From assembly GCF_026262505.1 (NCBI RefSeq), contig NC_067204.1, forward strand, positions 13,968,522 to 14,032,521: a stretch of 64,000 nt of DNA, in the 5' to 3' direction. Under the pieces are notes generated by a model. The model searched no databases. It was not told the DNA's origin and saw nothing but the letters and a program-made list of their open reading frames with translations. The first letter of the stretch is position 1, and each line of letters opens with the position of its first letter. Made by a program: the position numbers and the translations under genes. Shown in pieces: positions 1-9,559 of the stretch. This DNA is from Trichomonas vaginalis G3 (taxonomy: Eukaryota > Parabasalia > Trichomonadida > Trichomonadidae).

Positions 1-400
1 TGAAGATTCGTTCGATGAAACCTGCTGGGGCTCCTCAGATTGGCATAACGACAGCTTCCATCGAGCAGATTTTGGCAGCAGGTCAGTAAGTTGTTCTTGA
101 ACTGACTTCTCTCCGTCAAATATTGACAGTACGCCAGTTTTGACATAGTATTGTATTATAAACTTACCTTTAGAAATATCGGTCAGTTTTGTTGTTATAT
201 TTTTGTCTGCTTCAAGAACTTTCACCATCTCGGTTATACCAACTTTCTTTGCTTTATGAAAATATTTTGGTTCAGCAAATATGCTATTCTATAACATTTT
301 CCATTGTTTGTGTAAAGAACTATTCTGTCAATGAACTTGTATTGTTTGTGTGTGTAAACTTTGTTTGCTTCAATTCGAAGAGATACTCAAATACGTCCAT
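1..400 (-). pseudogene. Polinton unknown protein, partial, broken
   Basis: A minus-strand reading runs from a Met at 400 off the left edge of the window. It contains readable protein such as KKVGITEMVKVLEADKN and SIFDGEKSVQEQLTDLL. It is divergent from the plus-strand gene starting at 419, with only 18 bases between them, so the two probably share a promoter region. I recognise no domain. A short plus-strand frame also ends at 89, but the minus reading is the longer and more protein-like one. The copy looks broken. Confidence 0.4.
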
Positions 401-418
401 CTTTTTATTCTAAGTAAA

Positions 419-724
419 ATGTCATTTCCGAAAAATAGAAGCGTAAGTGTTTCAAAAGGTTTAATGGCGGTGGCAGATGTGAAGTTAAATTCACCAACTC
501 AAACAAACAGTCAAAGTGTTGTTGTCAATGTCAAAGAAAGAGATGTTGAAGTGGGGAAACCATACGAAGACGAAGATGGTATAACAATAGTTCCTGTAAA
601 AGAACAACCAACATACCCTGAAGTTAGCAGAGACTTAAGTTCTGTTGCAGATATTCGAAACGACTACCAACAACTTAAAGACAAACTTAAAACTCAGGAG
701 AAGATTTGTCAAGCTTTGGTATAA
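419..724 (+). CDS. Polinton small hypothetical protein (101 aa)
   Basis: The start is placed at the Met at 419 (MSFPKNRSVSVSK) because the upstream part of the frame is AT-rich and unlike protein. The product is hydrophilic and rich in V, K, D and Q, with a likely helical C-terminus (NDYQQLKDKLKTQEKICQAL). Its stop overlaps the next start in a TAATG arrangement, so the two genes are probably cotranscribed. No family recognised. Confidence 0.5.
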   Translation: MSFPKNRSVSVSKGLMAVADVKLNSPTQTNSQSVVVNVKERDVEVGKPYEDEDGITIVPVKEQPTYPEVSRDLSSVADIRNDYQQLKDKLKTQEKICQALV

Positions 725-999
725 TGTTAAACTTGGTCGAACACAACCCTGTAAAAGTGAACTCATATGTCATCGCACCTCATGAAATTTTGAAAGAACT
801 ATTGAAACTTTTGACAGAGGCAGACGATATAAACATCAAAGAAATAGAACCCGACATTGCTTGCTGTGGTGTTTCATATAATGTCATTGACAAGATATAC
901 GTTATGAAAGGAGGTGAAACGTTGAACTTAAAATATAGTTTCCCAGACGTCATAAAAATATTTGACGACCACAACATTTCATTAAAATTTACTTGCTAA
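724..999 (+). CDS. Polinton small hypothetical protein (91 aa)
   Basis: The reading begins MLNLVEHNPVKVNSYVIAPH, overlapping the previous stop by one base, and ends 4 bases before the next start at 1004. The tight packing of three plus-strand genes (419, 724, 1004) suggests one transcription unit within the element. The protein is a mix of short hydrophobic strands and charged turns, without membrane segment or signal peptide. I do not recognise it. Confidence 0.5.
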   Translation: MLNLVEHNPVKVNSYVIAPHEILKELLKLLTEADDINIKEIEPDIACCGVSYNVIDKIYVMKGGETLNLKYSFPDVIKIFDDHNISLKFTC

Positions 1000-1003
1000 G
1001 TAA

Positions 1004-1849
1004 ATGGCAGAAGACATAGTGGTTTATACTATTACGACTAAAAACCCTGAGTCATATAATTCTATAACAACAAACTTACAAAGTCCTCAAGGACGATATT
1101 GTAAACTAACTTTAAACACGATGACGACTAAAGCCTGTTTTGCTCTTTTGACACCAGAAGACTTTGTTGTTGTGAATGGTAAAAAATACTTCTTTGAAGA
1201 TACTTACTCAGATATACCACCAACAGGTTTTGTTGACTTATTTAATACTTTAAGGACGGATGTAACATGTGCTGCAACTAGAGCAGGTTTCATTATGTTT
1301 GGATGTCCGACTGAGTTTAGTATAAACGATATGAGCTATAATACAAAACTTATATCTGGTTTTTACTACCAACAGTTTCCTATAACAGGAAAAGGTGTCA
1401 TACAAGGAATGTCTGTTCCATTGACTTTAAGTACACCTATTTTATATATTGTTTCAAACTTAGGTTCAAAGTGCTATTCGAATGTCGACAGAAACTACTA
1501 TGACCAAAAGATACTCATGCGTATAAACAACACTTTCTCTGCTGGTTTGCCTATTGTTCATTCGAATGCAGAGTTTTCAGCTTTAGTAAACTCAAACACT
1601 TTAGCAAACATAAACTTAACCTTAGTTGACGCAAACTTTGTTCCTGTAAAACTTTTATGTCCTATGTATTTGTCAATGACGGCAGAAAGTTTCGAATTGG
1701 AAGATGCAACTGGTGAAAGTATTGTACTACAAGAACAACTTCAACAACAAATAGCTCAAGAACAACAAATGAACAAATGCAACAAATGCAACAAATGCTC
1801 AAGAACAACAAAGTCAAGAAAAAAAATATTTTTTTTTATTTTTATAAAA
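1004..1849 (+). CDS. Polinton candidate capsid-type (jelly-roll-like) protein
   Basis: Starts MAEDIVVYTITTKNPESYNS. The first ~235 residues are rich in beta-strand-like alternation, T, N, S and aromatic residues. Near residues 170-225 comes a stretch that ends INLTLVDANFVPVKLLCPMY, which resembles the last strands of viral jelly-roll capsid proteins (a strand, then L-x-D, then a hydrophobic strand). This likeness is by eye only. A Q-rich and then N-K-C-rich low-complexity tail follows (QEQLQQQIAQEQQ). The helicase gene begins directly after it. It could instead be another virion or matrix protein. Confidence 0.4.
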
Positions 1850-3033
1850 ATGTACAGAATAGACGTTTCAGATTTTTATGACTTCCAAGCCTTCAGAAAT
1901 ATGTGTCCATTTAGAGACTATAACAAAGCAGTCGAGAATTTGAAACGTTTAGTCATTTATGTCGACTCTGCCCCAGAATGTTATGTCATGAAAGAATGGG
2001 ATGTTGTCTTTAACAAACCAAGAGCAACAATAGTTTCAGAACAAGAATGTAGACAGAAACTTAAGAAAATAAAAGTCGTACAAGTTGGCATGAAGATGTT
2101 AGATGCTTGGGATATCTTATTGTCAAAGTTAGAAGATTTTTCAGTTCGTGGTATAAAGTTTTATACACCTTCTCCAAACTTCTATTCTATCTTCACTGGA
2201 TATAAATACGAACAAGTAGAATGGAAAGAAAATATTATAGAAGCTTGGTTAGACCATGTCAAAGAAATTATATGCAATGGAAACGAAAGAGTCTATGAGT
2301 ATATCTTATGTTGGTTTGCAAACATCTTACAACATCCAAGTGCTAAAAATGAAACTGCTCTCATTATAATTGGAAAACAAGGAACTGGTAAGAACACTTC
2401 TTTACAGATATCTTTGCAAACTGTTAGAGGGCTATTCGAATCCGAATATGACAAACTTAGAAAACATCTGTAAATTTAACTCTCAATAGAGAATATGAAA
2501 CTTATAGTTTGCAATGAACTTCAAAGTATAGATACAACAAAGTTTTAAACTCAGATGCTTTGAAGAGTCTTATAACAGACAAAGTTGGAGTTGTTGAAAG
2601 AAAATATAAAGACCAAAGAGTTTGTGAAAATGTTGCAAATTTCATTATGGTTTCAAACAATGCCGTTCCGATGAAGTTAGAAAGTTCTGACAGAAGATAT
2701 GTAGTTGTCAGAACGTCAGATTCTCATATGCAAGATACAGAATATTTTGACGACTTAGCAGAAACTTTGACATCTGACTTTTACAACCACTTGTTCTCAT
2801 ATTTCATGACATTAGATATTTCTAAGTTCAATCCAAGACAAATTCCACATACCGAAGAAAGACAAACATTGTTAGAAGCAAACAAGAGTGTATATGAACT
2901 GTTCATAGATGAGACTAACTTTGAGTGTTTAGATGAAAGGTCATTGTACGATTCGTATAAACAATATTGTCAAGAGTATGGTTATATGGCAGCTCTAAAC
3001 GAACATTCTTGGCAAATGTCAAAAGTCTTTTAG
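1850..3033 (+). pseudogene. Polinton superfamily 3 (D5-like) helicase, broken
   Basis: The product begins MYRIDVSDFYDFQAF. It holds the region typical of D5/primase-helicase proteins of large DNA viruses and Polintons: a block around YILCWFANILQHPSAKNETA leads into the Walker A motif IIIGKQGTGKNTS. The later part contains FIMVSNNAVPMKLESSDRRY, matching the conserved 'sensor' segment (N in SNN, then DRRY) of SF3 helicases. The role would be unwinding DNA ahead of the element's own polymerase. The gene is broken in this copy. The start Met follows an extremely AT-rich stretch, as other starts in this element do. Confidence 0.8.
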
Positions 3034-3115
3034 ATGTTCACAGAACGGCGTATATACAAAGAAAAATTTTTCTGAGTAAATTTTAAAAAAAATATTTTTT
3101 TATCCGATAGAAAAG

Positions 3116-3535
3116 ATGGCAAAATTCATCTCAGTCAACAAGTACATGACAGAAGTCAAAGAAGAACTAGACCCATTCGCTTATTTGAATGTTTACTTCT
3201 ACCATTTTGAAAAGTCTACATTTGACAAAGTTTGGAACATCGAACCAGTTAAGTTTGCTATTGTGACTAAAAATGGTGCGAAATTTGAAGACTTAGACAT
3301 AGAAGGTTTGTTAGCAGTCAAAGAAAATTTTGACAGAAGGTTTTCAAACCTTAAAGAAGGCAAAGCATACAAACTTGTTATACCTTATGAACCAAAGAAA
3401 GCAGACGACTATGAATATTATGAGTCTAAGATAGTTGAAGTTCAAGGTAAATTGGGTAAAAAGATTTTAGAGTCTAAGCCAGTGTTTGCTCCTAAAGAGG
3501 AAGAGAACATTGACATTGACCCAGAAATGTTCTAA
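3116..3535 (+). CDS. Polinton hypothetical protein (139 aa)
   Basis: Begins MAKFISVNKYMTEVKEELDP just after an A/T-rich leader. It is an acidic, globular-looking protein with alternating beta-like and helical stretches (KAYKLVIPYEPKK, YYESKIVEVQGKLGKK) and an acidic end (EEENIDIDPEMF). An acidic C-terminal tail next to a small globular domain is the plan of many single-stranded DNA-binding proteins, and the neighbouring helicase would fit. That is inference only. It is convergent with the minus-strand gene at 3552. Confidence 0.55.
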   Translation: MAKFISVNKYMTEVKEELDPFAYLNVYFYHFEKSTFDKVWNIEPVKFAIVTKNGAKFEDLDIEGLLAVKENFDRRFSNLKEGKAYKLVIPYEPKKADDYEYYESKIVEVQGKLGKKILESKPVFAPKEEENIDIDPEMF

Positions 3536-3551
3536 AAATAAAATTTTATTT

Positions 3552-4001
3552 TTACATGTCAAATTTCTTTTTCTCTGGCTCTGGCTCTGGCTCTTTCTTC
3601 TCTTCTTCTACTTTCTTTTCTTTCTTTTCTCTCTTCTTCTTCTTTTCTGGTGGAGTTATGTCAAATTTCTCAGAACCATATTTATGTAAAAGTTCTTTGT
3701 CCTTTAATAGCTCTTCTATTCTGTTTTCTATTTCATCTTCAAGAACAGCGCATGTGTCTTCTTTGCATTCTAAGAACTTTTGTTGGACTTCATCTTCCAA
3801 GAGCGTCATCTCTGTCAACAAGTCTGTCATTGACAAATTAAAGACTTCTCTGCTAATGTTTTATGGTTCTTGTCATATTCCCAGAAACAGAACTTTAGAA
3901 CAAATTCACCTTTCTTGTTTACACTATGTAAGATTTTATGGTCGACAGAAGTTTTGAGTCAAAAAGCTTGTCTCGAATATAGATAGCGAAATCGCTAGAC
4001 A
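3552..4001 (-). pseudogene. Polinton charged coiled-coil protein, broken
   Basis: A minus-strand gene reading from a Met near 4001 (MSSDFAIYIRDKLF). The best-preserved part, near 3836 to 3552, is MSMTDLLTEMTLLEDEVQQK followed by heptad-like E/L/K sequence. It ends in a strongly charged tail of K, E and P repeats (PEPEPEKKKFDM). It faces the packaging ATPase gene head to head across about 40 AT-rich bases. No family recognised. This copy looks broken. Confidence 0.45.
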
Positions 4002-4038
4002 TTTTCTAAAAGATAAAAATTTTAATTTTTCTAAAAAT

Positions 4039-4909
4039 ATGTTAGAAAAAAAGTTTGCTGACATTGACAAGAAATTTGAGAATGTTTTAAAAAGAACAAG
4101 AGGAAGTTAGAAAATGCTCAGATAAAGCCTATACATGACAAGTTCTTATTTGCTCAGAATGGTATAACAGGTCTAATCGCACCACCTGGGTCGGGTAAGA
4201 CTTTCACTTATCTTAAAATGGCTGCACAACAACAAGAACTAGATGAGAAGAACCCATTCTATGAGTTAGTTGTCATTTGTAGTACTTCTGGTCAATTTGA
4301 CCAAACCGTCAATTCGTTCAAAGATATTATAAAGAAGTCTAAGTTAGTATGTATAAAGATACTGAGTTGTTAGATTGGATAAAGAAGTACCAAAGAAGAG
4401 TTTTGAAGTACAATGCTATAAATGAGTATATAAATTCTAAGTTTAAAGACCCAAATGAGGAAATGCAAAGAATATTAGAGAAGAAACACTTCAGAAACAA
4501 ACAGAAAGAGATAGAATACATTTCGAAGAAATTGCAATCTTACGATTGGAAGACTTACCCTCATAGATGTCTTCTTATCTTAGATGACTTTGCTTCTCAT
4601 CCTTTGTTAAAGAACAGAGAACAAGATATGTGTCGAATTCTTAAGAAGCTCAGACACTTTAACATCTCAGTTGTCATTTGTGTACAGACAGCAAAGAGTT
4701 TAAGTAAAGATGTTAAAAGAATACTTACTGACATTATACTTTTCCCTGGATTGTCCGAAGACGATTTCATGGAACTTATGAAAGAGTCCATGGCAGGTAA
4801 GTTTGACAGACATGAACTATGGGAGAAGTACAAAGTCATACAAGACCCTCATACTTCTTTCAGAATTCATATCTACGCAAACAAAGTTCAAATTGTAAAA
4901 AGTCAATAA
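4039..4909 (+). pseudogene. Polinton genome-packaging ATPase (FtsK/HerA-like), broken
   Basis: Two diagnostic motifs are readable in order. A Walker A sits at GITGLIAPPGSGKTFTYLKM. A Walker B, HRCLLILDDFASHPLLKN, follows after a linker of helices. A later segment, LRHFNISVVICVQTAKSLSK, matches the sensor region with the conserved Q typical of A32/FtsK-type viral packaging ATPases. Enzymes of this family pump genomic DNA into a preformed capsid. Its presence is one of the strongest signs that the element belongs to the virus-like Polintons. The copy looks broken. Confidence 0.85.
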
Positions 4910-4982
4910 AAATAAATGGTTCATTTACTCTGCTTGTTTGAAGTTGTCAAAATACTCTGTTATTTTTCACGATTTTCATACG

Positions 4983-5086
4983 GAATTCAATAAAAATATA
5001 TTTTAGGGTAGAAGGGTATATCTACCCCGTTTTCTACCCTCATTTCTACCCCAGTTATTTTATAAACGTTTCACATGGTAAACGTT
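4983..5086 (+). repeat. Polinton internal hairpin repeat, copy 1
   Basis: Starts GAATTCAATAAAAATATATT and has a core with repeated CTACCC and TAGGGTAG boxes that can fold back (AGGGTAGA against TCTACCCT). It ends with a segment containing TTATTTTATAAACG. Copy 2 at 5161 is a direct repeat of the whole unit with a few changes. Neither copy overlaps a convincing gene, apart from the extreme end of the gene at 5238. Confidence 0.75.
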
Positions 5087-5160
5087 ATTTTTTAAATTTT
5101 GTGAAAACTCAACGGTTTGACACAAGCCCTAAAAATTATTTTACTCAGAATTTTGTTGCT

Positions 5161-5265
5161 GAATTCAATAAAAATATATTTTAGGGTAGATGGGTATATC
5201 TAACCCGATATCTAACCTCATTTCTACCCCAGTTATTTTATAAGCGTTTTACATGGTAAACATTG
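5161..5265 (+). repeat. Polinton internal hairpin repeat, copy 2
   Basis: Direct repeat of the unit at 4983, offset by 178 bases, with the same order of blocks: the GAATTCAATAAAAATATATT start, the AGGGTAGA box, CTACCCC, then TTATTTTATAAGCG. Changes between the copies leave the foldback boxes recognisable. The sequence TTTTGTTGCTGAATTC precedes it and appears inverted beside copy 4. Confidence 0.75.
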
Positions 5266-6147
5266 TGAATTCGTGAAATTCTAAACAATTTCGTAGCTTC
5301 TATTTCTTCTGTCAGTACATCGAATGTTTTAACAATGCCGAAGGTTTCTTTATATTTCTTCTTGACATCTGAAAGAAGGAAATCGTCAGCTGTTGGATAG
5401 TTTTTGTTTAGAAATGTCAACATGTCCATTTTATCTTCTGCTGGTTTCTCTGCCTCCCTCTTTAAGTCAGCATAGTCGTTTCTCATACGTTCTATCTCTT
5501 TGACGGAGTAGTTATATTTCCTCATTGCTGCCTTACATTTTGAACATTGCGGGTTCATTTTTGCGTTATATTCTGAAACCTTACCTGCTAGTATGACTAA
5601 GGCGTCAATTGCTCTCTTTAACTCAAAAGTTGCGGGTTTTATCTGTTCATTCCATATCTTACCTCTTCTATCTTTATCTCTTATCTGCCATACACATTCA
5701 GCAACTAACGAAACAAAGTTGTCGTAGGTCTTAAACTCCCCAGATTTGTATATGTCAGAGATGTTCTTATATACCATATCGCAATCTTTGTCGATTTGTT
5801 GGTTGCAATGAAATCCAAGAAACTCATAGTTTACCTTTCGTATGAACTTCTTTATTTCTACTGAGTCAGTTGCTTTGACTTCTATTTCATCGAATTCAGG
5901 AATAGTGAGCTTTTGTTGCTGAATTTCAGGCAATTTGGGTAAATGGTCAATAATATCCTGCATTTCATAAAGATATTCTTCATTTGTTTCATCTTTCGCA
6001 CAACAGTCCAAAGTACTTGTTAAAAGTCTTGCTTTATCTTCTGGATTTTTGTTTCGAAAGTATATGAAGAAGGAATGAAGCTTTTCATCTCTACTACATT
6101 GAAGTTGGGTTCATGACTAACGAGTTTGGTGCTGTTGTTGCTAACAT
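5238..6147 (-). pseudogene. Polinton unknown protein with CxxC motif, broken
   Basis: The minus-strand reading, well preserved from about 6011 to 5238, includes MDCCAKDETNEEYLYEMQDI. A central helical region follows, then a possible zinc-binding pair, PQCSKCKAAMRKY, and a coiled segment (EIERMRNDYADLKREAEK). The upstream part of the gene, towards a Met at 6147, also reads as protein. The two Cys alone do not define a finger. No family recognised. The copy looks broken. Confidence 0.45.
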
Positions 6148-6220
6148 GTTCTTACAATAAAAATAAAAAAATATTTTTTTAAAAAACCAACTTTATTTTT
6201 ATTTCGGGAAAACTCATGAC

Positions 6221-6300
6221 AAATTCAAGAGGGTAGAAAAGAGGTTAGAAAAGAGGTTATATCTAACCTTCTACCCTAAAATATATTTTTGCCCGAATTC
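6221..6300 (-). repeat. Polinton internal hairpin repeat, copy 3
   Basis: Core AGGGTAGAAAAGAGGTTAGA followed by a second GAGGTTA box, then TCTAACC and TCTACCCT, giving nested inverted pairs. It is in the opposite orientation to copies 1 and 2. From AAATTCAAGAG through CTACCCTAAA it is identical to copy 5 at 18,071, almost 12 kb away. Confidence 0.75.
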
Positions 6301-6375
6301 ATGAGTTTTGGTTGAAAGAATACGGTGGAGCCAAAAGTGCTCGACCTCAAAACAAGCATTTTCTGTATAAAATTC

Positions 6376-6470
6376 ATGAAAATTCATGAGGTTAGAAAAG
6401 AGGTTAGAAAAGAGGTTAGATATACCCATCTACCCTAAATTATATTTTTGCTGAATTCAGCAACAAAATT
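6376..6470 (-). repeat. Polinton internal hairpin repeat, copy 4
   Basis: Same orientation as copy 3: AAATTCATGAGGTTAGAAAA, a second and third GAGGTTAGA box, then ATACCCATCTACCCTAAA. It is followed by TGCTGAATTCAGCAACAAAA, itself a small palindrome around the GAATTC. That sequence is the inverted counterpart of the flank of copy 2. Confidence 0.7.
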
Positions 6471-6510
6471 CAAATTGTAAACGGTTTAATAGAAAAAGTG
6501 TTATTTTTTC

Positions 6511-6705
6511 ATGTCCGAAGACTCGAAGGTGCAACACTTCCAAAATACCGACGAACTCAGAAGAGCAGCATGGCAGTATGTTCTTGACAACTTCTTTGAG
6601 TTCTCCAGGAACACCTTGGAAAATGCTGAAGAACTCCGACACAGAGAATTTGGAGAAATTGCACTCCAATACTACCTTGACAAACAAAGGGTAAACAAAG
6701 GGTAA
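6511..6705 (+). CDS. Polinton small hypothetical protein (64 aa)
   Basis: MSEDSKVQHFQNTDELRRAA is followed by an amphipathic helical stretch (WQYVLDNFFEFSRNTLENAE) and a basic end. The codon use here is more GC-rich than in the genes to its left, as in the next few small genes up to 9.5 kb. Three imperfect GGGTAAACAAA repeats span its stop. No family recognised. Confidence 0.45.
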   Translation: MSEDSKVQHFQNTDELRRAAWQYVLDNFFEFSRNTLENAEELRHREFGEIALQYYLDKQRVNKG

Positions 6706-6756
6706 ACAAAGGGTAAAATAAGACTAAAAACTTAACGTTTAAAAAGTGACATTTTT

Positions 6757-6957
6757 ATGAGCTCCGAGTCACCGAGAAAACTTGGTCAGATGTTAGCAGC
6801 TTACTTCCCTGAGGAGGATGGAAGCGTTACATACGTAAGGTTCAAAAACAACGAACCTGGAATTGCGTACCAAATTCGCAATTACATGACCATGGAAGAG
6901 TACGAAAGGTTCCTACAAGAGAAACCAGCTCTAAACAACTCAGAAAAGAAAGAGTAA
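6757..6957 (+). CDS. Polinton small hypothetical protein (66 aa)
   Basis: MSSESPRKLGQMLAAYFPEE, then a beta-like core DGSVTYVRFKNNEPGIAYQI and a charged end. The core GVT-x-VRF pattern recurs in the 35-residue frame at 9854, so the two small genes may be related. The start is preceded by an AT-rich leader as at 6511. No known domain. Confidence 0.45.
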   Translation: MSSESPRKLGQMLAAYFPEEDGSVTYVRFKNNEPGIAYQIRNYMTMEEYERFLQEKPALNNSEKKE

Positions 6958-6985
6958 AAAGTTTAACTCGTAATTGTTTATTTTT

Positions 6986-7582
6986 TTACTTGTATGGGCA
7001 AGCTGCAAGAATGAAGTCGACTATCTCGGTCTTTGTCTTGACCAGTTGGACTGCTCTTGCGAGTACGTCTGTTTTACGGTCTCCAGCTGGTGTCTGACCT
7101 TCGTAATTGCGCATGTTCTTGAGAGCTCCAACTGTAAATGGTTGTAGGATGAAGAGTCTCTCAGACTGCTTGAGGTAGTCGTCACGGTCACGAACCGAAT
7201 CTGTGGTACGAGTCGAATTGGTCGATTTGAGGGAAGAGACTGAGAGCCTGTCTTCTTCCATTGGAGCTGTAGCATACTCTTTGCGTAACGGTTCAGACCT
7301 TCTTCGAAGTCTTGGTCTCTCTTCGATTGAGATTGAGATTGGAATTGCTGGGGTGGAGCTTGCTGGAACATCCAAGGGTTGGGGAAGTAAGGCATAGGCT
7401 GAGGGAGGGTAGTTCGGGAAGCCTTGTGGTGGGTAGTAACCTTGAGGGGAAATTGGTAGTAAATCGAGGTACTTGCTGGAACTGAGGTTGCTGAGGAGAC
7501 TGTTGTGGTTCTGCAGCTTTCGGTTCTGCAGCTTTCGGTTCTTCTGGCTTTGGAAGGGTTCAGGAAGAGGAACGTCAGTCAT
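6986..7582 (-). pseudogene. Polinton proline-rich protein, probably broken
   Basis: A minus-strand frame from MTDVPLPEPFQSQKNRK. The N-terminal half is rich in P, Q, S and Y (SPQGYYPPQGFPNYPPSAYA). The C-terminal ~70 residues look like a folded helical domain (KQSERLFILQPFTVGALKNM; LARAVQLVKTKTEIVDFILA). Another frame overlaps the middle with protein-like P/Q-rich sequence. The frame also runs upstream to 7672 through the small tandem repeat. The layout, a disordered N-terminus and a short helical end, fits a virion-associated protein, but that is a guess. Confidence 0.4.
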
Positions 7583-7597
7583 CCGTTTGTGTCCTGT

Positions 7598-7790
7598 CGG
7601 AAGGAAAAACTTTTTGTCGGAAGGAAAAACTTTTTCTGTCGGAAGGAAAAACTTTTTCTGAAGTTCGACCAAAAGTTCTCAATTTTCGAAAATTTGAATG
7701 GTTTACGGACGGACAACTGGAAGAGTCCTTCCTGTCGTCGGAAAATTTTTTCCAGTTGTCGGGAAAATATTTTCCTGTCGGATGGAAGGA
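7598..7790. repeat. Tandem and dispersed GTCGGAAGG boxes inside Polinton
   Basis: The box GTCGGAAGGAAAAACTTTTT occurs three times in a row near 7598-7660. Looser variants with TTTTCC and GTCGG follow up to 7790. It lies between the minus-strand gene at 6986 and the plus-strand gene at 7782, so it may be a shared promoter region as well as a slippage-prone repeat. Confidence 0.6.
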
Positions 7791-8072
7791 CTCGGAATAC
7801 CAGAAGGATTTGACGAGGCAATTTACCTTATAGAGATAAATGAAGTTGTTAAGCAGTACTTGCGCAGGGTAATGAAGCCCAAGGTCAAGTTCACCACTAT
7901 TTCTGGAAGGTCTACACTTCAGCTCGAGACTTCGACTGGAATTCCAATTCAAATACCAGACGGGACAGCCTACGATGGCATAAAGGACGCCAAAAGAGAA
8001 GCTCTTGTTAAGTTCCTAAACAAACGTCCTTGGATAAAAATACCAAACAAGGAGAACCCCTACCCCATATGA
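7782..8072 (+). CDS. Polinton small hypothetical protein (96 aa)
   Basis: The start is placed at MEGLGIPEGFDEAIYLIEIN because the upstream extension is translated repeat. The protein looks globular, with a helix (DEAIYLIEINEVVKQYLRRV), a beta-like part (KFTTISGRSTLQLETSTGIP) and a basic helix near the end. No cysteine pairs, no membrane segment, no recognised family. Confidence 0.5.
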   Translation: MEGLGIPEGFDEAIYLIEINEVVKQYLRRVMKPKVKFTTISGRSTLQLETSTGIPIQIPDGTAYDGIKDAKREALVKFLNKRPWIKIPNKENPYPI

Positions 8073-8196
8073 AATTGGCAATTCAGTCTCTCCTTCACTT
8101 CTCGGGTCAGCCGTTCTACATAACCTGTGAAGGCGACATCCAACCAGTTCAGTCAACCTTAACGTTTTGAGTAAAAACATTTTTTTCATTTTTTGA

Positions 8197-8781
8197 ATGA
8201 AGCAAGTTAAATTCGTCCCACACCAATCTCAATGGACCGATGAAGAGTTTCAAGCTATGGTTGAAGGCGTTGAGAACGACATAGACGGCGAACTTGAAGG
8301 AGCTCAAACCACAATTGCAACCAAAATTGCACAAGTCAAGGAACAGATAGCTCCACTTAAAGCTACCAAAGCTACTCTTGACCTCATGGATAGTTACCGT
8401 TTAGATGTCAAGAGTGGAATAAGACAATTAAAATTAAAACTTCTAAACTACGAAGCTATACTCCAAAAGTTAGCAGAAATGAGAAGACTTTACCAGAGCT
8501 ACTTACATGTAAGGGACTTACCTTCAAGCAGTCCGACCAAAGATGAATTTTCTGACATTGTCCCAATTTTGTCCGAAAGTCAGCTCAGATGTTTTGAACT
8601 GCTCCCAACATATCCAGAATATGAACGTTTGCCTGAACTCTTCCGCAATCTCAAAAAACGTTTTTTGGTTCTCATGTTCGAAACTTTTATCGGAAGAGAC
8701 AACAAACGTTCAGAAGAAGAACAAGATATTATTTTAAACTTGTTGTATGACTTAACCGTCATAACAAGCTTTTTGAAGTAA
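8197..8781 (+). CDS. Polinton coiled-coil hypothetical protein (194 aa)
   Basis: MKQVKFVPHQSQWTDEEFQA, then a long helical region with heptad-like spacing (AQTTIATKIAQVKEQIAPLK; KLKLLNYEAILQKLAEMRRL) and a C-terminal helical bundle. It lies about 30 bases upstream of the next plus-strand gene. Probably a structural or scaffold-like protein, inferred from composition only. Confidence 0.5.
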   Translation: MKQVKFVPHQSQWTDEEFQAMVEGVENDIDGELEGAQTTIATKIAQVKEQIAPLKATKATLDLMDSYRLDVKSGIRQLKLKLLNYEAILQKLAEMRRLYQSYLHVRDLPSSSPTKDEFSDIVPILSESQLRCFELLPTYPEYERLPELFRNLKKRFLVLMFETFIGRDNKRSEEEQDIILNLLYDLTVITSFLK

Positions 8782-8813
8782 AACCGTCATTCTCAAACCA
8801 CTTCATTTTTTCG

Positions 8814-9371
8814 ATGTCCGAACAAGCACCGAAGCCGAACACAATGGCAGATGTCCTTTCAATGTTGCCAGACAAGCGCCCAGTTCAAATTCAAATTTTG
8901 AATTTGAAAGCTCATCTGACAAACACCGTTAAGACTCTCCAAAGTAGTCTTATGGAAGAGATGACCAAGCTCAAAGCCGATGTCCTCATGAACCAAGCTT
9001 CCAATGAGAAATGCCTGAATGATTTGACGGAAACCTTGCGCATTTACGCGAGAGAGAACCGAGACCTTGCCAGACTCATCTACCGTTTCTTCGAAGAGAT
9101 AGACGCCATCTGGAAGGTACTCGGAAAGGACAGAACCTCCAACACCGTAATTCGTGAACACAGAATTGCCGAAGGTATTATCAAAGAAGAGGAAGAAGAG
9201 GAAGAAGAGGAAGAAGAGGAAGAAGAGAAACACGAAGAAGAGGAAGTTTGGGCAACCCTTGTTGCCGATGACACTTACGAAATTTCCCAACCCTACCATA
9301 CAAATCCGCAACAAGGAGACAGGCAAGGTTCTTACCCCAGTCCTCAACAACTTGGGACACTTGAACCTTAA
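8814..9371 (+). CDS. Polinton coiled-coil protein with poly-Glu tract (185 aa)
   Basis: MSEQAPKPNTMADVLSMLPD is followed by a helical domain (residues ~25-110) and then a tract of about 15 consecutive Glu from a GAA/GAG run near 9185-9228. The last 50 residues are Q, P and T-rich. The Glu tract is a slippage-prone microsatellite. A second plus frame overlapping the end encodes an HNH-type domain, listed separately. No family recognised for the helical domain. Confidence 0.5.
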   Translation: MSEQAPKPNTMADVLSMLPDKRPVQIQILNLKAHLTNTVKTLQSSLMEEMTKLKADVLMNQASNEKCLNDLTETLRIYARENRDLARLIYRFFEEIDAIWKVLGKDRTSNTVIREHRIAEGIIKEEEEEEEEEEEEEEKHEEEEVWATLVADDTYEISQPYHTNPQQGDRQGSYPSPQQLGTLEP

Positions 9372-9389
9372 CCTTCGGAATCGCGGTTC

Positions 9390-9510
9390 AATCTCCATGG
9401 GCAAGCTTGTCGCAATTCAATGGGTTCCAAATCCAGACAAGAAGACGAGGGTCAGACACATTGACGGTGACAAGCTCAACAACCGTAAGGAGAACCTCGA
9501 GTGGTTCTAA
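9390..9510 (+). pseudogene. HNH_3-type endonuclease domain fragment in Polinton
   Basis: The frame ending at 9510 (open from 9154) closes with GKLVAIQWVPNPDKKTRVRH, then IDGDKLNNRKENLEWF. This matches the hallmark of the HNH_3 / NUMOD-associated endonucleases: a helix leading to N-P-x-x-K, then H-I-D-G-D-K-x-N-N-R-x-E-N-L-E-W, with His as metal-side residue and the Asn pair as structural. Such domains occur in homing endonucleases, phages and large DNA viruses. It partly overlaps the end of the 8814 gene in another frame. Treated as a fossil part of the element. Confidence 0.65.
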
Positions 9511-9559
9511 GAGTAAAAAAATTTTATTTTAGGGGGAAACCCCAAGTAAATTTAGGTGT

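Noticed and set aside
3556-3957. Plus-strand S/F-rich frame
   Set aside because: Antisense shadow of the K/E/P-rich minus-strand gene at 3552-4001.
9080-9274. Poly-Ser frame opposite the poly-Glu tract
   Set aside because: It is the antisense shadow of the GAA/GAG microsatellite in the 8814 gene.
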